Positions 11,265 to 21,543 are shown, counted from the first letter of the stretch. The stretch is DNA of 64,000 nucleotides from Daucus carota subsp. sativus (GCF_001625215.2 NC_030389.2:2516930-2580929); one strand, 5' to 3'. A program made the numbers and translations. The notes: generated from the sequence alone by a model not told the origin.

Positions 11265-12224
11265 ATTACAAAAATATGTACACATGGGAGGTTGCCACGT
11301 GTCATTCAATTAGTTAAGCTCTATTAATACTTGACCATCAATTTAATTAACTATCAATAAAATTAAATTGAGTGACTAATTTTTTTAGAAAAAATCCAAT
11401 TTAATAAAGAACTAACTTATAACTCGTGTCATCCACGGGTGATTTATAACATTTGTTTTTATCGTCTATATTTTAAATGTATTTAAAATACAAACCGATG
11501 CTACTGACTAAATTTGAAAATGTTTTGATTTAATTGATGATAAAAAAGTTATTAGAACACATTATATATTAAGGAGACACGTAGAATAATACCGAGCGGT
11601 TGATAAAACTCAACTGGATGAGGAGAAAAAGTATTTGTAAATATCTCATCTTAAACAAATCGCATAATTCTGGAAAGAATATTTATTTTTATTTTTTTTA
11701 AAAAAAACACATAAAGCTATATCACGTATTCTTCGAAAAACCAATATCATAGAAAAAACCGGAATCCCCGGTCACAATAATACCATTAAAAGTTTGCATA
11801 GTTTTATATACAAATTCAAATTTAAAATAACAAATTGTTTAATACTTATTCAACCATGCCCTATGATGAAATGGCCAACTTTAATTTGTTGGTTACTTTT
11901 TTTTTCAAACCTTTTTTATTTTTGCCGAATTTTTTTTTTCAAACCTTATTTTTTGTAATTTTATTACTTTTGTGAAAAATATTTGAAATACGGAATTTGT
12001 ATTCCATCCTTTTGCCAGCTGGCCGCTAGCAGTCAGTCTTCCGTAAGGCATGACGGTGCATAAAATAGAGTCGGGTTACTTCCTTATTAAGTGAACCTGA
12101 GGCTTAAATTGTTTTGTCTCAACCTCAAGTGTGTGTTAACGGGCCATTGGGTTTCTAGAACTGTACTTTTAGACTTATTTGGAAAATTTTAGAGATCATA
12201 AGCTATTCCCTCCATCCCGGCTAA
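11265..12224. other. No gene recognised
   Basis: AT-rich with long T-runs. A CACGTG palindrome lies in GCCACGTGTCA near 11294, but no gene is attached to it. A Stowaway-like start (CCCTCCATCC near 12208) directly precedes the fold-back element. Confidence 0.4.
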
Positions 12225-12233
12225 TAGTATATA

Positions 12234-12855
12234 GAGTTAATGACACTTTGTAACCCGTAAATTTGCTTCAAATCGCAGTTTAGTACTTAAACTTTAAAAC
12301 GTGTCAATATGCACCCTAAACTTAACATTCCCGTGCAAGTTGTAACCCCTAGTCACTATTCCGTTCAAATCTACCGTTAACTTTAACTGTTTGAGCGGTA
12401 ACTGTGTGTATATCAGTTTCTAACAGTTACTTTATCCAATGTGACCCCTCAAAAATTATGTATTATATTTTGAAATTATTTCTGAACATACACAACGATG
12501 TAAAAAAAATTAAAATAATTTTAAAAATATAAATTTTCAGATTCTAAATCTAGATACATATTTTTAAAATTATTTTAAATTTTTTTTACATCGTTGTGTG
12601 TGTTCAGAAATAATTTCAAAATATAATACATAATTTTTGAGGGGTCACATTGGATAAAGTAGCTGTTAGAAACTGATATACACACAGTTACCGCTCAAAC
12701 AGTTAAAGTTAACGGTAGATTTGAACGGAATAGTGACTAGGGGTTACAACTTGCACGGGAATGTTAAGTTTAGGGTGCATATTGACACGTTTTAAAGTTT
12801 AGGTACTAAACTGCGATTTGGAACAAACTTAGGGGTTACAAAGTGTCATTAACTC
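12234..12855. mobile_element. 622-bp fold-back element (Mutator-like by target duplication)
   Basis: Two arms of about 295-300 bp form an almost perfect inverted repeat, starting GAGTTAATGACACTTTG and ending CAAAGTGTCATTAACTC, with a short AT-rich centre near 12540. Identical 9-bp direct repeats TAGTATATA flank it (12225-12233 and 12856-12864), the length typical of Mutator-like elements. It has no coding capacity. A transcript would fold into a long hairpin. Confidence 0.8.
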
Positions 12856-12973
12856 TAGTATATATTAATATACGGGTTTTTTGGTTTTTAAACGCGATTA
12901 ACTGAAAAATTAAATGGCTAACCGGTTTTTTATTATTTAATAATTTTTTATTATTATTAATAATATATATTAC

Positions 12974-13539
12974 TCCCTCCGTCCCTTTCAATTGTTTACA
13001 TTGGAGGGAGACACGGAGACCAGGACAATGTATAAAAAATGAGTAAAGTTAGATAAAAAGTGGGTAAAGTGGTGGGACCTATCAATATTTAATAATAGAT
13101 TTGAGGTAGTGGAGGAAACTAGTGGGTGTAATAATAATTTTTATTGTTAAATACTCCCTCCGTCCCCTTTTACATGTCCACTTTGAAAAAAAAATTATCT
13201 CAAATTACTTGTCCACTTCTCTTTTCAAAGCAACTGTTTTTATGTTTTTTCAAAAAGTAACAACTTCCAATGTTTGACTAGCACATATATATACACAACT
13301 CTATCTAATTCATTACATTTATTAGGGATATGTATGAAAACAAGATATCCAACTAACATTTTCTTAAGATGCGTTATTTTTTCAAAAGGTACAAGTAAAA
13401 AGGGACGGAGGGAGTATGAGATAGTAGGGGAAGATAGTGGATGTAATGATGAGAAAAACTTACTATTTATAGTAACGTAGAGAAATGAGAGGGACATCCC
13501 AAAATAGTAACCGTAAAGAAATGAGAGGGACAGAGCGAG
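12974..13539. mobile_element. Stowaway-like MITE, host of a nested copy
   Basis: Starts CTCCCTCCGTCCCTTTCAAT after TA and ends near GAGGGACAGAGCGAG before TA. The interior (AAAGTGGTGGGACCTATCAAT) matches the Stowaway elements at 20243 and 27018. A second element is inserted at 13154-13414. Confidence 0.65.
13154..13414. mobile_element. Nested Stowaway MITE
   Basis: 261 bp with terminal inverted repeats CTCCCTCCGTCCCCTTTTAC and GTAAAAAGGGACGGAGGGAG, flanked by TA on both sides (13152-13153 and 13415-13416). Confidence 0.8.
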
Positions 13540-13571
13540 TACTTATTTACGGACTGTGATTTTATTATTCG

Positions 13572-13854
13572 TGTTACAGATACTGGTGGTACTCTAGAAG
13601 ACAACTGTGTTGGCTAAGCCAGCTGTTATACAGCTGTCAGCTGAGCTGTCATCCAGCTGTGCAAAGTCAGTTACAAAGTTTGTTAGTTAGTTGTTTGTTC
13701 TGAAAGCTTCTAGGCTCTTCTTTCTATCTGTATAAATAGCTAAGCAGAGTTGTAATGTTCAAGCAAGATAATCAGTTTTACACAGTCTAATAGAAAAGTT
13801 TGTTTTTGTTGGCATAATTGTTAGTTTCTTGCTTCTCCATTTGCTAAACTGACA
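13572..13854 (+). repeat. 5' LTR of the copia element
   Basis: 283 bp, TG...CA termini. TATAAATAG at about 13731 is a plausible promoter TATA box, followed downstream by the primer-binding site. Confidence 0.93.
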
Positions 13855-13866
13855 TGGTATCAGAGC
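13855..13866 (+). other. Primer-binding site of the copia element
   Basis: TGGTATCAGAGC directly after the 5' LTR is the standard plant copia site complementary to the 3' end of initiator methionine tRNA. Confidence 0.9.
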
Positions 13867-13902
13867 TATGTCGATCGTTATCTCTGGCAATTCAGTGTTG
13901 AT

Positions 13903-16900
13903 ATGACTCGCTCGTACGCTTCAGCTGTTCATCAACACTCAGCATCCATGGCGACTACAGCTCCATCACCTACAATTGATATCAATCATCCTTATTTCTT
14001 GAGTTCATCTGATCATCCTGGACTCGCATTAGTCACTGAAGTTTTGACTGGAGAAAACTATCACGCTTGGAATAGATCGATTCAGATCGCGTTGTCTGCC
14101 AAGCTCAAGCTTGGATTCATCGATGGAAGCTTGATCAAACCTGCAACTGATGTCAATCAGATAACTCTCTGGACTCGTAGTAATGATCTGGTAATTTCCT
14201 GGATTCTTAACTCAATTAACTCTGAAATTCGCAATTCTGTTGTTTACATGAAGACTGCGAAGAAAATTTGGGATGATTTGTCAGCTAGGTTTTCACGAAC
14301 TAATATTCCGCGATTGTTTGGTTTACGAAAAGATCTAGCTGATCTTAAACAAGATACACTGTCTATTTCTGCGTATTTTACAAAATTCCGCTGTTTGCTT
14401 GAAGAATTGGACACTTTGTCACCAATTCCTAAGGACTGTGTATGTGACAATGTGCATAAATTGGATAAGTATGAACAATTGGTGAAATTGAGCCAGTTTC
14501 TTATGGGATTGAATGAGCGATATACGAATATTAGGGGACATATACTGCTGTTGTCTCCACTGCCTGATCTTGCTCATGCTTATTCAATGTTGCTACAAGA
14601 AGAAAATCAGAGAGATTTTCACACTGACTCTCTCAGTTCTGAACATACTGTGATGAATGTCAAGTTTTCACCAAACAATGCTGGTAAGCCTAAGTCTAAC
14701 AGGAAGGTTGCTGATCCTTCTCTGTTCTGTGATCACTGCAATATCTCTGGTCATACTCGTGATAAATGTTTTGTACTACACGGTTATCCTGAATGGCACC
14801 GACTTCACGGTCAACCTAAGCCAAAACTCAGATCTGGTACTGGAAAAAGGCCTACTGTCACTGCAAATGCTGTTATCACTCCTACTGCTGCACTGGAGAG
14901 TCCACCTGGTTTATCTCATGATCAATATCAACAGTTGATCAGCTTGCTTCAAGCACAACCTAAACCTCAAGCGTCTCTTGCTCCTTGGATTCAAGATCCT
15001 CACTGTGCAGGTATATCTTCTGCTACTGTATTTGCCAACACTAGTCAAGTTACTACTTCAATGCACACCTGGATCATTGACTCAGGAGCAACTCATCACA
15101 TTACACCACATTTGTCTTTGTTACATGATGTTAGTGTGATGCAGTCTGATATTCATCTTCCAAATGGTCAAATTTCCAAAATATGTCATTCTGGAAATGT
15201 CACTCTGCCATCCGGATTACAACTTAATCAAGTGCTACATGTACCTAACTTTCATTGCAATTTACTCTCTGTGGCTAAGCTAACTGCAGATAACTCTTGT
15301 TCCATATACTTTTCTGGATCTAAATGCATTATGCAGGACCTTCTTTCGAAGAAGGAGAAAGAGATTGGTAGCTATGATGGTGGTCTCTACAAGCATCACT
15401 ACTCTGCAGTTTCTTCAAATACATCTACTTCAGATTCAGTTTTTAAGTGGCACCACAGGCTTGGTCATCCCTCCTCTGCTGTTATGCAACACTTGGCTAG
15501 TATTACAGGTTCTACTAGTACTACATCTGATTTGTTTCATTCCTGTGATGTCTGTCACTTAGCAAAACAGCATAGATTACCATTTTCTACTAGTACATCA
15601 CAGAGTTTAGCTCCGTTTGAGTTACTACACTGTGATGTGTGGGGTCCCTATAGGCATTTTACTCATGGTCGATGTAACAAATTCTTAACTGTTGTTGATG
15701 ATTTCTCAAAGACTACTTGGATATTTCTGCTTGTTGATAAGTCTCAAGTGCCTTCTCTCATTTCACATTTCCTTGCTTATGTTAAAAATCACTTTGTTGA
15801 GAATACTGTTAAGGTCTTACGCTCGGATAATGGGACTGAATTTGTCAATAAGGAACTTCAAAATTGTCTATCTGCTTTGGGGATTATTCATCAAACAAGC
15901 TGTCCTCATACACCCCAACAAAATGGGGTGGCTGAGAGAAAGCAGCAACACTTACTCAATGTTGCCCGTGCATTGAAGTTTCAATCACACCTACCTATCT
16001 CTTTCTGGGGGGATTGTGTGCTAACTGCAGCACATCTTATCAACATATTACCTGCAAAATCTCTGAATTTTAAGAGTCCTTATGAAGTGTTATTCAAACA
16101 ATTACCAGACTACTCACTGCTTAGAACATTTGGATGTTTATGTTACATCTCAAATCTGCTTCCAACTCCAGACAAATTTGCACCCAGAAGCATCAAGTGT
16201 GTTTTCTTAGGGTATCCGTTCAACAAAAAGGGGTACAGAGTGATGGATTTGGACACAAAAAAATGCTATATATCCAGAGACATCATATTTGTGGAAGATT
16301 GCTTTCCATTCCAGCAAGTACAATTACAACCTACTACTGTCTCAGACTCAATACCTATGTTTCCAGCATCTGATCCACTGGTGTTTGAACCAGATAATGA
16401 TCAGATAATACCTGCTGTACCTGAGTCTACTAATCCCAGTTCACAGTCAAATTTGGATACTGACATGCCAGATGCTCATAGAACTACTACATCACATCCA
16501 GTTGTCAATAACAGACCGTCAAGAAAGACTCAAATACCAAAAAGACTACAAGATTGTGTGGGTCTACCATCCAATCTTAACTCCAACCTGTGCACTACTG
16601 AGGATTCAAATCCTTATCCTATTCAAGCCTATCTCTGTTATGATGCTTTCACATCCACTTACACACAATATATGACTGCTACTGCTCAGGAGTCAGTTCC
16701 TTACACTTATAAGCAAGCCTCCACAAATTCAAACTGGCTTAAGGCCATGAAGCTAGAACTTGATGCCTTAGAGAGTAATCACACCTGGGAACTGGTACAG
16801 AAACCTCCGGATAAGCATGTAGTTGACTGCAAATGGATCTTTAAAATCAAGTACCTACCTGATGGGTCTATTGACAGGTACAAGGCACGTCTTGTAGCCA

Positions 16901-18327
16901 AAGGGTTTACACAAACTTTTGGTCTCGATTACTTTGAAACTTTCTCTCCTGTTGCAAAAATGACTACGGTCAGAGTGCTGATTGCTGTTGCTTCCACACA
17001 AAACTGGCCTATAAATCAGCTAGATGTCACCAATGCATTTTTGCATGGTGACCTTCATGAGGAAGTATACATGAGAGTTCCTCCTGGCTACTTTGCATTA
17101 TCCACACATTGTTGTCTTGATCCGGCCACAGATACCTCCACTCTTGTTTGTAAACTGATCAAATCCATCTATGGCCTAAAACAGGCCCCAAGATGCTGGT
17201 TCACAAAGTTTTCAAAAGCTCTGCTCATATATGGATTTCGTCAGTGTCACTCAGACAATAGTCTTTTCACTTTCAACAAAGGACTGGTCTTTATTGCTGT
17301 TTTGGTATATGTTGATGACATCTTGATCACGGGTAATAACAATGATACCATTTCTCATGTCAAGTCTTTTCTAGCTACACACTTCAAGCTAAAAGATCTT
17401 GGCCCCTTGAAATACTTTCTAGGAATCGAAATTGCTAGATCTTCTGCAGGCATTTATTTGCATCAGAAGAAGTATACACTAGACATTCTAGCTGATGTTG
17501 GTCTTACTGATTGTAAGCCCTCCAAAATACCCATGGAACAAAATCACACTCTACAGAAGAGTGAAAGTGCATTTCTAAAGTCTCAAGATGCTTCATTATA
17601 CAGAAGGTTGGTTGGACGTCTCCTTTACCTAACTATCACTCGACCTGAGATTGCATATTCTGTTCAAGTACTCTCACAATTTATCACACAACCCAGAGCA
17701 GATCACTTAACAGCAGTGTTTAAAATACTGAGATTTGTCAAAGGATCTCCAGGCCAAGGTCTCTTCTATTCTGCTACAATGCCTTTAAAACTGACTGCAT
17801 TCTCAGATTCTGATTGGGGAGGAGATCTGTTATCTCGTCACTCCTTAACTGGATACTGCATTCTATTTGGCTCATCTCTGGTTGCCTGGAAGTGTAAAAA
17901 GCAACACACTGTATCCAAGTCCTCAGCTGAAGCTGAGTATCGCAGCATGGCGGATACTTGCTGTGAAATTGTTTGGTTGCTAGCCATATTCCGCGTATTT
18001 GGCTTCAATAGTCTCACTCCTGTTCAGCTACATTGTGACAATAAGTCTGCCCTCTATATTGCCTCTAATTCTGTCTTTCATGAGAGGACCAAGCATATTG
18101 AAATAGACTGTCACATTGTACGAGAGAAGCTCCAACTTGGTATTATTTCCACACTGCACATACCCTCAGCTCATCAACCTGCTGATATGCTAACTAAAGC
18201 ACTATCATCTGGTCAGCTTTCTCTACTATGCTCCAAGCTGAATGTCTGCAATCTTTTCCAGCCATCCACCTTGAGGGGGGCTGTTACAGATACTGGTGGT
18301 ACTCTAGAAGACAACTGTGTTGGCTAA
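13903..18327 (+). CDS. Ty1-copia gag-pol polyprotein, intact
   Basis: 1,474 aa without a stop or frameshift. Order of parts: gag (about 25-260); CCHC zinc knuckle CDHCNISGHTRDKC (about 276-290); aspartic protease WIIDSGATHH (about 389); pre-integrase HHRLGHP and zinc ligands (about 515-560); integrase core with CDVWGPY (about 577), LRSDNGTEF (about 640) and PQQNGVAERK (about 670); reverse transcriptase from about 945 with YVDDILI (about 1136); RNase H with SDSDWGGD (about 1301) and SSAEAEYRSMA (about 1340). The stop lies inside the 3' LTR, so the last 15 or so codons are LTR-encoded. All enzymatic motifs look intact, so mobility is plausible. Confidence 0.95.
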   Translation: MTRSYASAVHQHSASMATTAPSPTIDINHPYFLSSSDHPGLALVTEVLTGENYHAWNRSIQIALSAKLKLGFIDGSLIKPATDVNQITLWTRSNDLVISWILNSINSEIRNSVVYMKTAKKIWDDLSARFSRTNIPRLFGLRKDLADLKQDTLSISAYFTKFRCLLEELDTLSPIPKDCVCDNVHKLDKYEQLVKLSQFLMGLNERYTNIRGHILLLSPLPDLAHAYSMLLQEENQRDFHTDSLSSEHTVMNVKFSPNNAGKPKSNRKVADPSLFCDHCNISGHTRDKCFVLHGYPEWHRLHGQPKPKLRSGTGKRPTVTANAVITPTAALESPPGLSHDQYQQLISLLQAQPKPQASLAPWIQDPHCAGISSATVFANTSQVTTSMHTWIIDSGATHHITPHLSLLHDVSVMQSDIHLPNGQISKICHSGNVTLPSGLQLNQVLHVPNFHCNLLSVAKLTADNSCSIYFSGSKCIMQDLLSKKEKEIGSYDGGLYKHHYSAVSSNTSTSDSVFKWHHRLGHPSSAVMQHLASITGSTSTTSDLFHSCDVCHLAKQHRLPFSTSTSQSLAPFELLHCDVWGPYRHFTHGRCNKFLTVVDDFSKTTWIFLLVDKSQVPSLISHFLAYVKNHFVENTVKVLRSDNGTEFVNKELQNCLSALGIIHQTSCPHTPQQNGVAERKQQHLLNVARALKFQSHLPISFWGDCVLTAAHLINILPAKSLNFKSPYEVLFKQLPDYSLLRTFGCLCYISNLLPTPDKFAPRSIKCVFLGYPFNKKGYRVMDLDTKKCYISRDIIFVEDCFPFQQVQLQPTTVSDSIPMFPASDPLVFEPDNDQIIPAVPESTNPSSQSNLDTDMPDAHRTTTSHPVVNNRPSRKTQIPKRLQDCVGLPSNLNSNLCTTEDSNPYPIQAYLCYDAFTSTYTQYMTATAQESVPYTYKQASTNSNWLKAMKLELDALESNHTWELVQKPPDKHVVDCKWIFKIKYLPDGSIDRYKARLVAKGFTQTFGLDYFETFSPVAKMTTVRVLIAVASTQNWPINQLDVTNAFLHGDLHEEVYMRVPPGYFALSTHCCLDPATDTSTLVCKLIKSIYGLKQAPRCWFTKFSKALLIYGFRQCHSDNSLFTFNKGLVFIAVLVYVDDILITGNNNDTISHVKSFLATHFKLKDLGPLKYFLGIEIARSSAGIYLHQKKYTLDILADVGLTDCKPSKIPMEQNHTLQKSESAFLKSQDASLYRRLVGRLLYLTITRPEIAYSVQVLSQFITQPRADHLTAVFKILRFVKGSPGQGLFYSATMPLKLTAFSDSDWGGDLLSRHSLTGYCILFGSSLVAWKCKKQHTVSKSSAEAEYRSMADTCCEIVWLLAIFRVFGFNSLTPVQLHCDNKSALYIASNSVFHERTKHIEIDCHIVREKLQLGIISTLHIPSAHQPADMLTKALSSGQLSLLCSKLNVCNLFQPSTLRGAVTDTGGTLEDNCVG

Positions 18328-18564
18328 GCCAGCTGTTATACAGCTGTCAGCTGAGCTGTCATCCAGCTGTGCAAAGTCAGTTACAAAGTTTGTTAGTTAG
18401 TTGTTTGTTCTGAAAGCTTCTAGGCTCTTCTTTCTATCTGTATAAATAGCTAAGCAGAGTTGTAATGTTCAAGCAAGATAATCAGTTTTACACAGTCTAA
18501 TAGAAAAGTTTGTTTTTGTTGGCATAATTGTTAGTTTCTTGCTTCTCCATTTGCTAAACTGACA
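18282..18564 (+). repeat. 3' LTR of the copia element
   Basis: 283 bp, identical by eye to the 5' LTR. Its first 46 bases also encode the end of the gag-pol protein. Confidence 0.93.
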
Positions 18565-18569
18565 ATTCG

Positions 18570-19017
18570 TTGTTATCTGGCGTATGGATTACAGAAGTGT
18601 CAATTACATAGCTTCATTCGAGTCGATCTGCCTCCTTGTTAGAGTTTTACTACTGAACAAAACAATTCAAGTTATGACTTATGAGACCTGGTGGCTGACA
18701 GGAGTGTGTTCATTGCAATTCCATGAGATAAAACACAATTCACAACATCAGTATTTGCTTACTTTGGACAAGTGAAGTTGTAGAAGTGTGTGCGACTTTA
18801 ATTTAATTGCTCGTATCAAACATAAGATGTATTAGAAACGAGCCAGCAATTGATTTGAATTTTGGTTATATATTTTGATTTTCGGTAATAACCGAAATAA
18901 TAATTTCGGTTTCGGTTGTTAACCGAATACATATTGGTTCGATTTTCGGTAGCTAGTACCGAAACCGAAACCGAAAAAAATTCAGTTTCGGTTTCGATTA
19001 ACCGAATGCACACCCTA
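18570..19017. other. No gene; AACCGAA repeat at the end
   Basis: The first 260 bases have no recognised content. From about 18860 to 19017 degenerate TTTCGGTT / AACCGAA motifs follow, ending TGCACACCCTA. This resembles one end of the AGGG(G)TG MITE group; the other end is not clear. Confidence 0.4.
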
Positions 19018-19019
19018 CT

Positions 19020-19860
19020 CACACGTAGAAGACCGAAACACAGCAGCCAGGTGGGGCGGGGGCGCAGAGGGTGAGAAAAGGAGCCACGCCATACTTAGAT
19101 AAGTTTTCATACATGTAAGATGTCCTCACCCACATATGTCCCAAATGCGACAATCTAGGCCATAAAAGAAGAAGCAGGCTGATAACTCCTTTCTTCGTCA
19201 CTGGCCCAATACACTGTTCCGGGAAGTTTAGGACAAGACCTAACCTGCAAAACAACGCAACACGGGGGGTGACATCCCGTGAGGCGCCTCCGGCGTGATA
19301 ATCAGTGATCGGAATATGCTTGACAAGTTAGGGAAATCAGAGAGTTTTCACTCTAAATATCTGGTGCGAGATGCTTTTTAGGGAGAGTTTTGAGAGAGAA
19401 TTTGCACTTACCTTCCTTTTTGGTTGGGAAGCCTTTTATATAGGCCCGTGACATCCCATGAGGCGCCTCCGGCGTGATAATCAGTGATCGGAATATGCTT
19501 GACAAGTTAGGGAAATCAGAGAGTTTTCACTCTAAACATCTGGTGCGAGATGCTTTCTAGGGAGAGTTTTGAGAGAGAATTTGCACTTACCTTCCTTTTT
19601 GGCTGAGAAGCCCTTTATATAGGCCCTCACTCGCTACTGTAGCTACAGTGGCGGACGCGGGTCCATACCTACTCCCCAGCATGGTTGTCTGTTTTGGTGC
19701 AACTACTGTCCTTTCTTCTGTCCTTTAGGGATTTGTGCATGCTTTTTATCCTATTTGCCATGTACTTTGTAATGATGAGATTTGCTTTGGGATGTCCGCG
19801 TACTATAGCGTAGGGCGGACACTGTAGCGGTCGTTGTAGTATGGTACCATATCACGGGCT
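19020..19860. repeat. GC-richer repeat containing a 179-bp tandem duplication, probable LTR fragment
   Basis: The segment is GC-richer than its surroundings and has no gene. Two head-to-tail units lie at 19269-19447 and 19448-19626, each starting GTGACATCCC and ending TTTATATAGGCCC, with only a few differences. The TTTATATAGG sequence and the following CTACTGTAGC / GGCGGAC motifs look like LTR promoter sequence. I could not find a matching partner LTR, primer site or coding region, so the LTR origin is an inference. Confidence 0.45.
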
Positions 19861-20242
19861 AACTACTGTGAAGTTTATGTGCAACCTTGTGAGAAGAAGT
19901 GATGCAATCGAATATTCCATAAATCCATGAAATGATGACTAAGAGGTTTGAATACACGGGTCGCGTTCAAGAGAGAACCAATTATTAAAATAAAATCATA
20001 GAATCACTAAAGTTCTGCTGCAGAACCCTGTATTTTTTATAGATTTTCAGGATTTAAATCTAAATACATGGTTTTTTTTATCGTTGTGTGTGTTTAAAAA
20101 TAATTTCAAAGTATGATATATAAATAAGACATTTTTTTCATGTGTCCCTAACTAATACTAGAATTAAAGTAGTGATTCTAAGAATTATCTCCCTAAAGTT
20201 CTCTCTGGAACATGACCCTTGACTACATATGTGAAATTGTTA
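19860..20242. other. No gene; partial copy of the fold-back element
   Basis: About 20040-20125 aligns by eye with the central-right part of the fold-back element (12530-12640), sharing ATCGTTGTGTGTGTT and AATAATTTCAAA. Only one arm fragment is present. Nothing else is recognised. Confidence 0.45.
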
Positions 20243-21020
20243 CTCCCTCCGTTCCTCCCATTTCTTATCAAATGAGTTGGGCACGGAGGTTAAGAAATAT
20301 GTATAAAGTAGTGAAAAAGAGAAAGAAAAGTAGGTGAAGTGGTGGGGGCTAGGGGTGTAAACAAACCAAACTGTTCGTGAGCTACTCGAGATCGGCTCGT
20401 AAAATATTCGAATTCGATTCGGTAATAATCAAGCCGAGCTCGAGTTCGAGCTATTTGAATGTTTTACCGAACCGAGCTCGAGTTTCAAATTACTCGGCTC
20501 GTAAGGTTCGCGAGTTTTATCGAGCCTCTACTATTTTTGAATTTTTTTATTATAAATATATTTTTACAAATATATTTAATATTTTATTTATAATTTATAT
20601 ATTTAATCGAATCGAACTCGAGCCAAATCGATCATATTTTGAGTTTTTGTCAATATTTGGTGACCCGCTTCGAGCTTTCGAGCCGAACTCGAGCCTATCG
20701 AACTGTTTACGAACCGAGCTTCGAACTTGAAATTCAAGGCTCGATCGAACTCGAACTCGAGCTCGAGCCCCGAACTTTTCAATCGAGTTCGAGCCGAGCC
20801 TGACAGTGTTCGACTCGGCTCGGCTCGATTACACCCCTAATGGGGGCCATTGATTTTTAATGTATAAGAAGAAAATAGTAAAGTAAAAATAGTGTGAAAA
20901 GGAAAGAAAAGTGGAGAAGTGGTAGGACCTATTGATTATTTTTGGTAAGTTTTGAAATGTAAAGAATTGGATGAGACACCCCAAAAAAAAAGTGTAAAGA
21001 AATGGTTGGGACAGAGAGAG
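20243..21020. mobile_element. Stowaway-like MITE split by a later MITE
   Basis: Left end CTCCCTCCGTTCCTCCCATT after TA (20241-20242). Right end GGTTGGGACAGAGAGAG before TA (21021-21022). The interior is shared with other Stowaway copies here (GTGGTGGGxxCTATTGAT). It is interrupted by the element at 20351-20838, giving a clear relative age. Confidence 0.7.
20351..20838. mobile_element. Mutator-like MITE with CGAGCTCGAG-rich interior
   Basis: 488 bp. Terminal inverted repeats AGGGGTGTAA and TTACACCCCT. Flanking 10-mers GGTGGGGGCT and AATGGGGGCC match at 7 of 10 positions, consistent with an aged 10-bp target duplication. The interior is full of CGAGCTCGAGTTCGAGC-type motifs and an AT-rich core. 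The element at 53141-53604 is the same sequence in the opposite orientation. Confidence 0.75.
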
Positions 21021-21022
21021 TA

Positions 21023-21460
21023 GATTTTAATTCTTTTTGAATAAATATTTTTATTCAGAAAAAAATTGCAAAATTATTAATTTTTGCTATATGGTCAAAG
21101 TTACTAGAATTACGTGTAAAAAATCAAACGACTTATATAATGCACTAGAGGGAGTATACATTAATGGACATATATTCGACACGTATTTTAATACTCCCGT
21201 GAAATATAATTTTATAATTTTTTTTTATTTTTCTGAAAAAAATTACTATATTTTATGAGAGCATTAAAGTGCGTCCGTAGCAGTGAAACAAAACATATAA
21301 AATTGAAAATTATACATAAATACATTTCATTAATGGACGGGTTTAATAACAGGCAAGAATATATACCTCACTAAATTTTTAATATTTATTCATCATTTTA
21401 AAGTTATGAAATATTAGATGTATTTTCATAAAATTTAAAAATATACCAATATTTTAAGAA
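21023..21460. other. No gene recognised
   Basis: AT-rich DNA between the nested MITEs and the promoter of the membrane-protein gene. Confidence 0.4.
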
Positions 21461-21467
21461 ATTTGTT

Positions 21468-21497
21468 TGACGTCATGGCCCATGACGTCATGACTCA
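21468..21497 (+). promoter_or_regulatory. Palindromic pair of TGACGTCA sites upstream of the membrane-protein gene
   Basis: TGACGTCA occurs at 21468-21475 and 21483-21490. The 23 bases between the outer ends form a perfect palindrome around one central base. TGACTCA follows at 21491-21497. TGACGTCA is a classic bZIP (TGA factor) site; paired TGACG motifs resemble the as-1 element. It lies about 55 bases before a TATATAAAA (21544-21552) and about 275 bases before the ATG. Role inferred from motif only. Confidence 0.5.
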
Positions 21498-21543
21498 TGG
21501 GTCGATATAAAAAGTCAGCAAAATAACACAGAAAAAGATACTC

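Larger units (their letters stand above)
13572..18564 (+). mobile_element. Complete Ty1-copia LTR retrotransposon, apparently recent
   Basis: 4,993 bp. LTRs of 283 bp (13572-13854 and 18282-18564) begin TGTTACAG and end CTGACA. I see no difference between them, which implies a very recent insertion. The 5-bp target duplication ATTCG lies at 13567-13571 and 18565-18569. The primer-binding site TGGTATCAGAGC (initiator Met tRNA) starts at 13855. A purine tract GAGGGGGG precedes the 3' LTR. One open frame encodes gag-pol with the order protease, integrase, reverse transcriptase, RNase H, which defines copia. LTR size and gag style suggest an Ale/Retrofit-like lineage, which is inference. Confidence 0.95.

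Noticed and set aside
14244..14938. Several open frames on other frames of the copia region
   Set aside because: They are shadows of the gag-pol reading frame.
19019..19255. 78-codon open frame on the minus strand in the GC-rich island
   Set aside because: No recognisable domain, and the region behaves as repeat or LTR-like sequence.
20377..20730. 117-codon open frame with RARVSNYSARK-type sequence
   Set aside because: It is read through the short repeats of the Mutator-like MITE and is not a gene.
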